This document shows positions 15,303 through 23,633 of a stretch of 30,119 nt of DNA, one piece after another. Below the pieces are notes generated by a model. It saw only the letters and a list, made by a program, of their open reading frames with translations. It did not search any database and was not told where the DNA came from. The DNA is from a virus. The stretch lies in IMG/VR virus record IMGVR_UViG_3300020214_000081, positions 1 to 30,119 of that record; one strand, given 5' to 3'. The stretch's first letter is position 1. Every line of letters starts with the position of its first letter. A program made the translations under genes and the position numbers.

Positions 15303-16514
15303 ATGAAGCATATTAAATTATTTGAAAATTTTAGTAGAGACTATCCAAAGCAGAATAATAATTCTCTAACTGCCTTTTATTCAGGTAAGATGTCATCATT
15401 TAACCTCGAAAAAAGGGTATTGGACGCATTGGACGCGCTTGAGCGCCAAGTCGATTCAACATTTTCAGATAATTGGAATTTAAATAGAGGTCAAAGTTAC
15501 GGTAGATATAACGGAGACTACTTTGCACTAAATGTAAAAGTTCACGTTTGGCCATCAGTCGAAAAAGTAAAAGCTTTAACCGGTGTTGGCCTTGATGATG
15601 AGAGACTTAGTGATATTTGGTATAGATGGTTACAAGATCAAGCCGAAATGTTTGAAGAGGATATTAAAGAGTCTTATCGCTGGGTTGATAATATTTCATG
15701 GGGTGGAAACAGCGGCGGCTGGATTCATATCTATCCAGACAATGGCGCGGACCAATTATTAGAAAAAGCAGAAGAAGAGATTCAGGATTATTTAGACACT
15801 AGAGAAGAATTTGATGAAGAAGACTTGGCGGAGATTGGCAAAGCAATTGATAATCCAGAGTGGCAGCGACTTTCTGATTTAGGTTTAGTTGAAGACGAAG
15901 AATCTGTTACTGTCATTGTTAATAAGTTAAGGAGCGTAACCGAGTGGTTAGATGCAGAAATTAGAAATCTTATACAAATTGAGGAGGATCTTAGAGCTAT
16001 TCAAAGACAACACCGTGAATTTGTAAAAAATGCTGAAAAGTATTTTCTAGATTTTATTCAGGAAGAGGTTTCGGATGGTCACCTCTCTGAGAACCATTCA
16101 TCATTTGTTATTAAAACTGAAGGAGATGCTAATTCTGAATCAGGCATTAGGATTGCACTAAGTAATGGCGATAAAGAAGCAGGGGTAGTTGGAATAATAA
16201 ATTTGGATAATTCAAATTCAAATGATTTTGATCCAGATCTGGTTGATTTTTTAAATAGAGACGCTGGGCCTTTTACTAATGATAATACATATTATCTCCA
16301 CAGCATGGGAGTTGAACCTGAATATAGAGGTCAGGGTTTAAGCAAGCAGCTACTACAAAAGTGTCATGAAATTGCAAAGGCTAATGGCATGTCCCATATT
16401 CTATTAATTACAAATTGTGATAATACGGTTGCTCAAAATCTATGTGCTGGATTTGGTTATAGGCCATGCGATTCAACTGGAATAAAAGATCTTTTAGTTA
16501 AGAATCTTGCTTAA
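15303..16514 (+). CDS. GNAT acetyltransferase-domain protein with capsid-targeting-like N-terminus
   Basis: The C-terminal about 110 residues are a GNAT domain: a strand YYLHSMGVEPEYRGQG with the acetyl-CoA loop R-G-Q-G (342-345), the following helix LSKQLLQKCHEIAKANG, a strand SHILLITN and the closing ALC/FGYRP-type segment. It transfers an acetyl group to an unknown substrate. The first about 280 residues are acidic, Trp-rich and helical and are not recognised. I chose ATG 15303 over the upstream TTG 15285 because it gives MKHIKLFENFS, which fits the tag-like motif on other proteins here. The 3' end overlaps the convergent UvsW gene by 17 bp. A packaged, injected modifying enzyme is possible but unproven. 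Confidence 0.8.
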   Translation: MKHIKLFENFSRDYPKQNNNSLTAFYSGKMSSFNLEKRVLDALDALERQVDSTFSDNWNLNRGQSYGRYNGDYFALNVKVHVWPSVEKVKALTGVGLDDERLSDIWYRWLQDQAEMFEEDIKESYRWVDNISWGGNSGGWIHIYPDNGADQLLEKAEEEIQDYLDTREEFDEEDLAEIGKAIDNPEWQRLSDLGLVEDEESVTVIVNKLRSVTEWLDAEIRNLIQIEEDLRAIQRQHREFVKNAEKYFLDFIQEEVSDGHLSENHSSFVIKTEGDANSESGIRIALSNGDKEAGVVGIINLDNSNSNDFDPDLVDFLNRDAGPFTNDNTYYLHSMGVEPEYRGQGLSKQLLQKCHEIAKANGMSHILLITNCDNTVAQNLCAGFGYRPCDSTGIKDLLVKNLA

Positions 16515-18072
16515 TAAATTTACTTAAATCATAAGTGTGTTTTGTGATAACCCACTTTTCTTTTTCATAAATTTTTTCTCTAACTTTACCGTGTTTTACA
16601 ATATAACCATTTAGATCATCAATAAGATCGTAGATTGTTACTTTGTGTTTTCCAGCAAGCTTACGCATTCCTCTACCCACCGCCTGTCTAACCGTAATTT
16701 CAGATTTATAGCTTTCAGCAAAGATAATATTTTGTACGTTTTTTAGGTCAATTCCAGTTGCAAAGGTTGCATAGCTTGCAACAAGTGCCACATTAGACCC
16801 AGCCTCCATCGCCTCTTTGTATTCTGCCCGATCATCACCGCTTACTTCGCCGTCAATATAGAATGAATTGGGATTCCATTCGGTGATTTTTTCCTTAATG
16901 CGCTGGCCGTATTTGTCTTTTACATTAATAAAAAGAATAAGGGAGTTGCCGCCAAGTTTTTGAACAAGGGTTGAGATAAAATCTACTCGGGGTTCATACG
17001 AAATAATAAAATCCTTTTCCATTTGAAACATGTTTTTACCATAGTCTTCAATTCTGTGAAACTGGCTTTTACCGTGCTCCTGCATATATCGGTAGTTTTG
17101 AATAAACGGCTCGTTCTCTGGATATTTTAGCGAAAGCATTTTAATAAAAACATCAGGAGAGTGGTTGTTTTCAATTAAGAAACTTGATTTTAGGGTCATA
17201 CTTAGCGGACCAATATATTCTTGAATTTTGTAGAAGTCTGAAAAATCCTCATCGACTTGAATTGTACCAGAGAGTCCTAATTTATATTCAACATTAGTTG
17301 AAGCTAAGAGAACATCCTTAATTGTGTCTCCCCTTGAAGTATGACACTCATCGACACAAAGTACAGTAAACTTCTTAAAGAAATCGCCATCCCGTTTGGC
17401 TAAACTTTGATAGGTTGAAATGACTAAATCGGCATCTTCAAATTTCTTATCAGAATATTTGTTTTTACCGCCAATTTCTAAAATATTCCAGTTAATTAGG
17501 CCGGTGTGATAGTCCTTTACAAATTTTTCAGCGGTTTGGCCAACTAGCGAAATATTAGGAACTACAATAAGGGCTTTTTTGTCCTTACCGTTAATGATGC
17601 CTTTGCGCTTTAAGAAACTTAAATATAGAAATAGGATAAGTGTTTTACCGGCAGAGGTGGCTAATTCTTGAGCACTAAATTTAAACTTAAGAGCCCGGTA
17701 TGCGGCCTCCATTTGATAATCGTATGGCGTAAGATCAACCCCATCTAGGAGAACACTTGCAAATTTCTCTAATTGATCTTTGGTAAACTCCATATTAAGC
17801 AGAGCATCCAATCCTTCTAATTCAACTTCATGTCCATAGATTTGACCAAACTGCCGGATTTGATACCAAAGCCCAACCCCAATTCGGTTTTCTCTGTCAA
17901 TAAATTTATTGTATCCGTCCCAAAGCCGCCGCTGAAATAACGGGCTAAAGTGATAGCCCTTTGCCCTCTTTTTAAAAAAGTTTTTTAGATCAACTAATTC
18001 TTTTTTAAGGTCGTTGTGTACTAATTGAAAATATCTTTTGTCTTGTGTTAACTTAAACTTTAACAAACTCAT
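16498..18072 (-). CDS. uvsW: UvsW-like superfamily 2 helicase
   Basis: T4 UvsW unwinds branched DNA and R-loops and helps switch replication to the recombination-dependent mode. The N-terminal domain matches UvsW (KGYHFSPLFQRRLWDGYNKFID, like its YRFNPRFRYGNWDGR). Helicase motifs are ATSAGKT (138-144), DECH (241-244), SGT (268-270), a SGEVSGDDR-type block and QAVGRGMRKL (motif VI). The length of 524 residues from ATG 18072 compares with 587 in T4. An in-frame TTG at 18111 would overlap the upstream gene and is rejected. The preceding gene on this strand encodes a UvsY-like protein, as in T4, and the two are 10 nt apart. Confidence 0.95.
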   Translation of the reverse strand: MSLLKFKLTQDKRYFQLVHNDLKKELVDLKNFFKKRAKGYHFSPLFQRRLWDGYNKFIDRENRIGVGLWYQIRQFGQIYGHEVELEGLDALLNMEFTKDQLEKFASVLLDGVDLTPYDYQMEAAYRALKFKFSAQELATSAGKTLILFLYLSFLKRKGIINGKDKKALIVVPNISLVGQTAEKFVKDYHTGLINWNILEIGGKNKYSDKKFEDADLVISTYQSLAKRDGDFFKKFTVLCVDECHTSRGDTIKDVLLASTNVEYKLGLSGTIQVDEDFSDFYKIQEYIGPLSMTLKSSFLIENNHSPDVFIKMLSLKYPENEPFIQNYRYMQEHGKSQFHRIEDYGKNMFQMEKDFIISYEPRVDFISTLVQKLGGNSLILFINVKDKYGQRIKEKITEWNPNSFYIDGEVSGDDRAEYKEAMEAGSNVALVASYATFATGIDLKNVQNIIFAESYKSEITVRQAVGRGMRKLAGKHKVTIYDLIDDLNGYIVKHGKVREKIYEKEKWVITKHTYDLSKFIKQDS

Positions 18073-18082
18073 TTGGATGTTT

Positions 18083-18532
18083 TTATACACCCAGCATCTT
18101 TTCGATATCAAGTCTAGTTTTAATGCCGAAAAGAGCGGCGTCTACTGTCTTGATAGTGTCTAGATAAAATTGAGTTTGGCTTTCAATTTGTTCGATAGTT
18201 TCTTTGATATTAGACGTTTTTCCGTCGACAATAGTAGTCTTTTCGTTAGAATTGTATCTTAGCTGTGATGTTCTGGAGACGGCTTCCCACTCCTCTCCCT
18301 TTTGCTCGCGGTATTTCTTTTTATAACGGTTGTAGTGTTCAATAAGTGTATGGTTTTCTTCTAATAACCTTTGGCGAAGACTTAAAAAATAGACTTGGGC
18401 ATCAGCTAAGCGTTTAATATTATTCATATAGCCGATCCCTTCCTGTACCTCTTCCGATACAGCTTTACGCTTGGCTGAAAATACTTCGGCCAAGCTTTTC
18501 TTTGCTTCTGGTGCAGGTTGTTCAAATTCCAT
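18083..18532 (-). CDS. Probable UvsY-like recombination mediator
   Basis: T4 UvsY (137 aa) loads the UvsX recombinase onto single-stranded DNA. This 149-residue protein sits directly upstream of UvsW, the T4 neighbour, and has the expected helical pattern: a hydrophobic/charged helix (LADAQVYFLSLRQRLLEE), a Tyr/Lys-rich turn (HYNRYKKKYREQKGEEW), a short beta-like region with a Lys-Thr strand, then a long helix ending DAALFGIKTRLDIEKML, resembling the UvsY ending DAIKSR. Similarity is weak at residue level, so context carries much of the weight. The ATG at 18532 is directly preceded by AAGAAGGT, a plausible ribosome site. Confidence 0.55.
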   Translation of the reverse strand: MEFEQPAPEAKKSLAEVFSAKRKAVSEEVQEGIGYMNNIKRLADAQVYFLSLRQRLLEENHTLIEHYNRYKKKYREQKGEEWEAVSRTSQLRYNSNEKTTIVDGKTSNIKETIEQIESQTQFYLDTIKTVDAALFGIKTRLDIEKMLGV

Positions 18533-18562
18533 ACCTTCTTTTACTAGGGCTGGACTTAAGGT

Positions 18563-19024
18563 TTAGACAAATGTGTAGCAGGTACTTTCGACTTTAAAGT
18601 AATAGTTTTCAAATACTAGAGGATCTAGGCTTGTGTAGATATCTGTCCCAATAGAGTGGCGCTCGCCGTTTTTGTAATAAGATGAGATTTGGCCTGCATA
18701 GAGACAAATAATAGAATCAATATGATATTGCTTTAAGCAGCCTAGCATCATTTGTTTAAAGTTTGAATCTGACACCTCGGATCCAACATTTGTAACAAAA
18801 ATGCTTGGATAGATTAATGGATAGCCTCCCATGTGATGGTTTGCCATAAAGGTTTGACGCACATAGGGCAGGGCTGCAAATTTGGAAAGATCTGTTAAAA
18901 ACTGTCGATAAATCTTTGGATTACTAAAGGTAAAGATTGCAAAGGGCTGCTTTCTTTGTACGGTTTCCCGAATAAGATTAACCCGATTGCCTTCATATTC
19001 CCCTTTTATAAACTCTAAGTTCAA
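18563..19024 (-). CDS. Unknown protein (153 aa)
   Basis: No family is recognised. It looks like a mixed alpha/beta globular protein: a strand FAIFTFSN, a helix YRQFLTDLSKFAAL, an ANHHMGG turn, strands around PSIFVTNVGSE, a helix FKQMMLGCLKQY and a strand IDSIICLYAG. The start appears to be TTG at 19024; the next Met is far inside. It is the first gene of the leftward uvsY-uvsW unit and lies behind both an AAATAAATAAC element (19048-19058) and the shared TATAAT element. Confidence 0.65.
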   Translation of the reverse strand: MNLEFIKGEYEGNRVNLIRETVQRKQPFAIFTFSNPKIYRQFLTDLSKFAALPYVRQTFMANHHMGGYPLIYPSIFVTNVGSEVSDSNFKQMMLGCLKQYHIDSIICLYAGQISSYYKNGERHSIGTDIYTSLDPLVFENYYFKVESTCYTFV

Positions 19025-19060
19025 CTTTAGTATAATATTATTTCAAAGTTATTTATTTGC
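19025..19060. promoter_or_regulatory. Divergent promoter region with shared 17-mer
   Basis: TTTAGTATAATATTATT at 19026-19042 is identical to 2104-2120 and includes the palindrome ATAATATTAT, so it can act on both strands. On the minus strand AAATAAATAAC (19048-19058) matches the late-like leader at 6104. The gap separates the leftward recombination unit from the rightward repair-like unit. Confidence 0.5.
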
Positions 19061-19591
19061 ATGGAGAAAATTTTAAACGTCGTCGATTTTGATGAGACCC
19101 TATTTAGGGTTCCGGGCTTTACCCACGCTGGGTCAGAATTTAAGAAACCCTATGCGTGGTTTGATAGCCCCAACTCCTTAAATACAAATTTGTATAGGCT
19201 GCAGCTTATCGAGACAGTTTTTAATCATCTCCATAAAGAAAATACAACAATTATTTTAAGTCATCGAGTTGAAGCAACACGAAAGGCACTGGAGGCAGTT
19301 TTATATAAGTTTGGTATTAGTAAGAGATTTGATAAAATTATCCTTGGCGAAAGGGATTTAGACAAGCCTCAAATTCTCCTTGAATATTTAGATGAAGTTG
19401 GGCCAAGTTTTGATAAGATTAGAATATTCGAGGACTCTCTGGTTCAGTTAGACAAATACATAAAAAATCCATATCTTTCCAAAGTTACTGATTCGGTTGA
19501 ATACTGGTTTGTTGACAAAACTGAACTGCTCCAGCTTAATCAAAAAATTGGTATAATATCAAGAGAAAGACTACAACTTAAATACTCATGA
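19061..19591 (+). CDS. HAD-superfamily phosphatase, probable end-healing enzyme
   Basis: A single HAD domain. Motif I is NVVDFDETLF (nucleophile D9, acid D11); motif II is the Ser in ILSHR; a Lys in GERDLDKPQ is a motif III candidate; motif IV is IRIFEDSLVQLDKYI. The arrangement resembles the phosphatase domains of nucleic-acid repair proteins (Swiss-Army-knife RNA repair HAD and T4 Pnkp C-terminal domain), though substrate specificity cannot be read. The gene overlaps the P-loop kinase gene by 4 nt (ATGA at 19588-19591), so the two are translated together. In T4 the kinase and phosphatase of Pnkp are one polypeptide; here they would be split. Confidence 0.8.
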   Translation: MEKILNVVDFDETLFRVPGFTHAGSEFKKPYAWFDSPNSLNTNLYRLQLIETVFNHLHKENTTIILSHRVEATRKALEAVLYKFGISKRFDKIILGERDLDKPQILLEYLDEVGPSFDKIRIFEDSLVQLDKYIKNPYLSKVTDSVEYWFVDKTELLQLNQKIGIISRERLQLKYS

Positions 19592-20187
19592 TTATTTTTA
19601 TCGAGGGCACCAGGCACTCTGGCAAAACATATCTGCTAAATCAGCTAATTGAAAAGCACGGTGCCGATCTTAATCTTTTCTACTACAAATTTTATTTAGC
19701 CGATGAATATTCGGCAATTGTTAAAGACTGGGAAAAGTCTGCCCTGGGTATTCACTATTTTAGCATGGGTAATATTATGACTATTCTTGATCTGCACAAG
19801 CATTTTCCAGAAAAAATCTTTATATTTGATCGAGCCCATATTACGGCAGCCGCTTGGGCAACCCTATGGAATCGAATAGATTATGACCGGGCCAAGACCG
19901 AACTTTGTGGCCTAATCAGTCGCCCCGGCTATGAAAACTGCAAAACAGTTTTTATTGATGCGCTTGACGACCTTAAACAGGATCACGCTCGCAAAAAAGA
20001 CCTTTGGGATGGATTAGTTTTGTCTAAAGACGAGCAAAGAATTATGCAACGGCTTATTGAAGATACCCCGTTTAGATTTAGAGATGAGCGGCTCGGCAAT
20101 TCATTTGACCATTTTACTAATAATTTTGATCAAGAGTCGGTTGATGGGTTCTGCGGTTTAATTCAAAAGCTGGTTCGGGATAAATAA
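19588..20187 (+). CDS. P-loop nucleoside/polynucleotide kinase-like protein
   Basis: An N-terminal Walker A EGTRHSGKT (7-14 for the loop), a central strand with FIFDRAHITAAAW (D-R-x-H, like the D-R-x-x-x-S block of thymidylate and deoxynucleoside kinases), a strand KTVFIDALDD and an Arg/Lys-rich lid-like helix (QDHARKKDLWDG). It is likely a kinase of nucleotides or of nucleic-acid 5' ends, with ATP as donor. The 199-residue length fits a single kinase domain. It overlaps the HAD phosphatase gene by 4 nt and is followed after 20 nt by a tag-bearing small protein and then the ligase fusion. A thymidylate kinase-like role is the main alternative to end repair. Confidence 0.7.
   Translation: MIIFIEGTRHSGKTYLLNQLIEKHGADLNLFYYKFYLADEYSAIVKDWEKSALGIHYFSMGNIMTILDLHKHFPEKIFIFDRAHITAAAWATLWNRIDYDRAKTELCGLISRPGYENCKTVFIDALDDLKQDHARKKDLWDGLVLSKDEQRIMQRLIEDTPFRFRDERLGNSFDHFTNNFDQESVDGFCGLIQKLVRDK
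20180..20187 (+). promoter_or_regulatory. Late-promoter-like element overlapping a stop codon
   Basis: ATAAATAA overlaps the Asp-Lys-stop end of the kinase gene (GAT AAA TAA), 20 nt before ATG 20208. The overlap with a DK-stop matches 7467-7474 and suggests the two genes downstream can be transcribed separately from the kinase. Confidence 0.4.
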
Positions 20188-20207
20188 TTAGAAATAGGCA
20201 ACATCAC

Positions 20208-20708
20208 ATGACAAAACGTGTTATTGGAGATTTTAAACAATTTCTAAACGAGGCAGAAGAACCTAAAGAACTTAAAGGCTTACCCTTTAAAGAGCTAATG
20301 GAAATTTTAGCCAAACTGACTGACTTAACTTCTGATAATTTAGAAATCGGTACACCGGCAGATATTTACGGTCACTCGACTTCGTATAAAACAGATCTTT
20401 CTGATGTGCAGGCTAGATTGGCAGATATTGATCACTATTTTGCCTCAAAAATGAAGCAAGAGGTTAAATTCTATTGCTGGAACCTAAAATGGAAAGATTA
20501 TTCTTCAGGCATAGCGCTGGAAAAGAAACTTCCAGAGGGAACAATTATTCCTTATCAAAATGTAAATCTTGCTAATTTAATTACCTATTTTGAAGAAAAT
20601 CCAGAAGATGCTGGCCTCCTAAAAGGTCTCAATTTAAGCGTTTCTTCTAAGGCTGGCCAAGAGTTTGCTAAGGCAATGTCGTCAGGGGACCTGGGAAGTT
20701 TAGATTAA
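20208..20708 (+). CDS. Unknown protein with N-terminal capsid-targeting-like tag
   Basis: The 166-residue protein starts MTKRVIGDFKQFLNEAEEPKE. FKQFLNE|AEE fits both the T4 capsid-targeting pattern and the prohead-protease cleavage consensus (L/I-x-E before Ala). The rest is an alpha/beta protein with a YKTDLSDVQARL helix and a VKFYCWNLKWKDY strand; no family is recognised. It lies between the kinase and the ligase fusion genes, 20 and 18 nt away. It may be packaged into the head and cleaved during maturation; this is inferred from the motif only. Confidence 0.7.
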   Translation: MTKRVIGDFKQFLNEAEEPKELKGLPFKELMEILAKLTDLTSDNLEIGTPADIYGHSTSYKTDLSDVQARLADIDHYFASKMKQEVKFYCWNLKWKDYSSGIALEKKLPEGTIIPYQNVNLANLITYFEENPEDAGLLKGLNLSVSSKAGQEFAKAMSSGDLGSLD

Positions 20709-20726
20709 ACAACAGTGTAAGATTTT

Positions 20727-23621
20727 ATGGCAGGGCTAAACCACTTAAAAGATATTTACGAAAAAAAGGGCAAAGAATTTTTAGAGGCCTTACTTAACAA
20801 AGAGGTGATCGTTAATGAAAAAATGGACGGTGCATTTTTTGGTGCGCAAAGAAACTGTGGAAACAGCGAAGAACCCTTTGACTTTTTTAAGCGTAATACT
20901 AAGTTGACTGGAGTTGACCGTGTCCTAAGTTCATATTATAATCCGGCGCTAAAGCATTTTGATTCAATTTCGACAGAGACGATTGAAAAATTACCATGCA
21001 ATTATCACTTTGGCATGGAGTATTTTAGCTCGCCAACTGCTCAGTCAATTCAATATGATAGACTTCCAAAGAATCACCTTATTTTGAGTTATATCCATAA
21101 GTTAGACCAAAGCGGAGAGCCTTCAGAAACTATTCAAGATAAAGCTGAACTCGACAAATGGGCAGATATTTTAGAAATTGAAAGGCCGCCAATTATTTTT
21201 CAGGGTAAACTTACTGACGATCAGCGAGAAAAAATTCTTGATTTTGTCTATACTCCATTAGATGAATTGGTTGGAAAATTTAAGACTGCTTCTTTTACTA
21301 AATATATTATTAATGTCCTAAACCCAGAATTGAAAACTTCATTCTTAAGAGATACGGCAGACAAAGATATTGAGGGGATTGTTTTTAGATTTTACGAACC
21401 CAGTGGTGAAGATTCAGTATTTTTAGCAAAACTCGTTGACCCAGTGTTCCAAGCAAGAGCAAAAGAAAAGGCTCAAGCCAGAGTCGAGGCGCCTAAGACA
21501 GATGATTATATTTGGATTATGACAGCCGATCTAATGAATTTTATTGAAACCTATTCGCAGGCAGATCTTAGTGCAATTAAACCCGATGGAAAAACGTTTG
21601 AAAAGAGATATATTCAAATAATTAATGCCATCTTTAAGGATTTTGTGCAAGAGTATGGAGCAAAATACCGTGGTCTTGAAATTACCACACCCGAATTTTT
21701 AAATAAACCAGAATTTGATGTTAACCGCGAACTAATTAATGACGATATTATTATTAAGTTAATTGATTCAGATAAAACCCTTAAAGAACTTTATAGAGTT
21801 TTTTTAAATACTTTTAGAAAGAAAAACATTAGAGTTAGCTCAACATTCTTTAATAAGACTATGAAAGAGACTCTAAAAAATCAAATTGCCAAAGTGCAGC
21901 TTGCCGCAGAGGACAAATTAAACGAATCATTTTTTCCGACCTTTAATCAATTTTTTGGAACTGATGAGGATGCCACTGACTTTTTTAGTCAGTTTCAAGC
22001 GGACCAAAATAAAAAAAAAGAAATTGAGGTCGTTGTTTATTTAGACAAGTTTCAACCGCTAAGCAAAGAGCACGAAAAAATTGCAGCTAATATTAAGGGC
22101 AAGTACGATGCAGCCTGTTTAATGGTAGCGTACCATCCCGGCCAACGAAGTTCGGCTTTTCCAATGACACTGGAAACGGTTAAGGGGTCAATTGATAGAT
22201 TGGCAAAAACTTCTGATTATGTAGTTGGCGGATCTACCGTTGATTCAGTTGGAATCGATGAATTAATTTCTGCAGTTGGCCAGGGCTATTCAATCAAAGC
22301 CGTTGCAACAAATCCAGAATTTATACCAGATCTTGTAATTGATCTAAAGCGAATCAATAAAAGAGCACCGTATGCTAAAATCCCTTCACAATTAAAGGTG
22401 GTAGAAGTTCCAAAAATCGAATTTGAAGGCGATCTAATTAAATCAGTAAAGGATCAAGATTTTGTTCTCTATAAGAACTTAACTAGCAAACCATTGCATT
22501 CCGAATTTTATAATATGACAAAGGAGATTGAAGAATCCCTATTGACTGAGTCAATTTCGGTTGAAGAACTTGAGAAAAAGAAAACGGATCTACTTGATTT
22601 GATTATTGATGCACCCTATAATGAAAAGATCTATAAAAAGATTGAAAAACTTTTAAAGAAAACTCACAAAGATAATACTAATGATTTAACTGAGTTTTTA
22701 TCAAAGACTAAAGGCTGGAAAGATCTTGCAAAAACAATTGTTGCACTTGCAGATGAACTTGATCAAGATGATGACCTAATGATATATCTTCAAACACCGA
22801 CTCTTACACTGACAGATCTTACCTCAACCGCAAGCGGCAATTTGAAAACTCTCTTTAAGAGTACCGGGCTTAAGCCAGAACTATATGATTCTCTTTTCAA
22901 TCTAATTGGATCAGTCGGTAATGTAAATATTGGTCGCGGTGAAATTTTAATCTCAATCTTAATTAAAGATGCAGTAAATGCAGATAATCGTACAAAGGGA
23001 GACATTAAAATTGGATCGGATTCGATTGAACTTAAATCGAGCGGCGACAATTTTAGATTAACTGGACAGAGCGGAACTGGACTGGGCGCGGACGCTGGAA
23101 ACTATATTAGAAAAGGTCTTTCTGACCTATTTAAAGAGGCAGAACATCCCATTCCGGAATATTTAGATGATTCATCAAGCTTTACCCCAACGGCATCCGA
23201 TAAACCCAGAAAAGAATATTTTAGTCAGGGAATCGAAGCCGCGGTTAAAGCTTCATCCAAGGCCGAGGTTGTTGATATTTTAGCCAGTGGCTTTAACTTA
23301 ATTTATAAAAACTATCGGGCTGAGCTTATCCAGACTTTTAATTTAGCAATTAGCGACGAGGGGGTATTTAATAATAAAGCCTACCTAGATGGGGTGCTTA
23401 AAATTGAGTTTGACAGATATTTAGAGGACGGTAAATACTTTATGGCTGTAAATAAGCACACCGGAGACTACATTTTAATTAATGGCAAGATCACAGACGA
23501 CCAACTTAAATACTTTAAAGTTGGGCAGGCCAACAATATTAGAGCCAAATCAACTTCCTCGGACTCTTTATTGGGAATAGACCTCAATATGGATTCGTTC
23601 CTACCTCAAAACCAAGAATAA
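20727..23621 (+). CDS. Fusion: RNA/DNA ligase domain, degenerate nucleotidyltransferase, PD-(D/E)xK-like domain
   Basis: At 964 residues this is the largest protein in the window. Residues about 25-240 carry ligase-type motifs: VNEKMDG (31-35, K32 the AMP-accepting Lys), HFGMEYF (motif III, 94-100), DIEGIVFR (motif IV, 214-221) and LAKLVD (motif V, 234-238). Residues about 432-600 resemble the cytidylyltransferase/NMNAT fold, with KFQPLSKEHEKI (441-452) where active enzymes have an HxGH motif, so this copy may be inactive. Residues about 730-800 fit a PD-(D/E)xK nuclease core: E739 in IGRGE, GDI (D759) and IELKSS (E768, K770). A FNQFFGTDEDATDF stretch near 406-419 recalls the small protein at 7495. 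It could seal or trim nucleic-acid ends; the full architecture is unknown to me. Confidence 0.8.
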   Translation: MAGLNHLKDIYEKKGKEFLEALLNKEVIVNEKMDGAFFGAQRNCGNSEEPFDFFKRNTKLTGVDRVLSSYYNPALKHFDSISTETIEKLPCNYHFGMEYFSSPTAQSIQYDRLPKNHLILSYIHKLDQSGEPSETIQDKAELDKWADILEIERPPIIFQGKLTDDQREKILDFVYTPLDELVGKFKTASFTKYIINVLNPELKTSFLRDTADKDIEGIVFRFYEPSGEDSVFLAKLVDPVFQARAKEKAQARVEAPKTDDYIWIMTADLMNFIETYSQADLSAIKPDGKTFEKRYIQIINAIFKDFVQEYGAKYRGLEITTPEFLNKPEFDVNRELINDDIIIKLIDSDKTLKELYRVFLNTFRKKNIRVSSTFFNKTMKETLKNQIAKVQLAAEDKLNESFFPTFNQFFGTDEDATDFFSQFQADQNKKKEIEVVVYLDKFQPLSKEHEKIAANIKGKYDAACLMVAYHPGQRSSAFPMTLETVKGSIDRLAKTSDYVVGGSTVDSVGIDELISAVGQGYSIKAVATNPEFIPDLVIDLKRINKRAPYAKIPSQLKVVEVPKIEFEGDLIKSVKDQDFVLYKNLTSKPLHSEFYNMTKEIEESLLTESISVEELEKKKTDLLDLIIDAPYNEKIYKKIEKLLKKTHKDNTNDLTEFLSKTKGWKDLAKTIVALADELDQDDDLMIYLQTPTLTLTDLTSTASGNLKTLFKSTGLKPELYDSLFNLIGSVGNVNIGRGEILISILIKDAVNADNRTKGDIKIGSDSIELKSSGDNFRLTGQSGTGLGADAGNYIRKGLSDLFKEAEHPIPEYLDDSSSFTPTASDKPRKEYFSQGIEAAVKASSKAEVVDILASGFNLIYKNYRAELIQTFNLAISDEGVFNNKAYLDGVLKIEFDRYLEDGKYFMAVNKHTGDYILINGKITDDQLKYFKVGQANNIRAKSTSSDSLLGIDLNMDSFLPQNQE

Positions 23622-23633
23622 GACCGGAACCGC

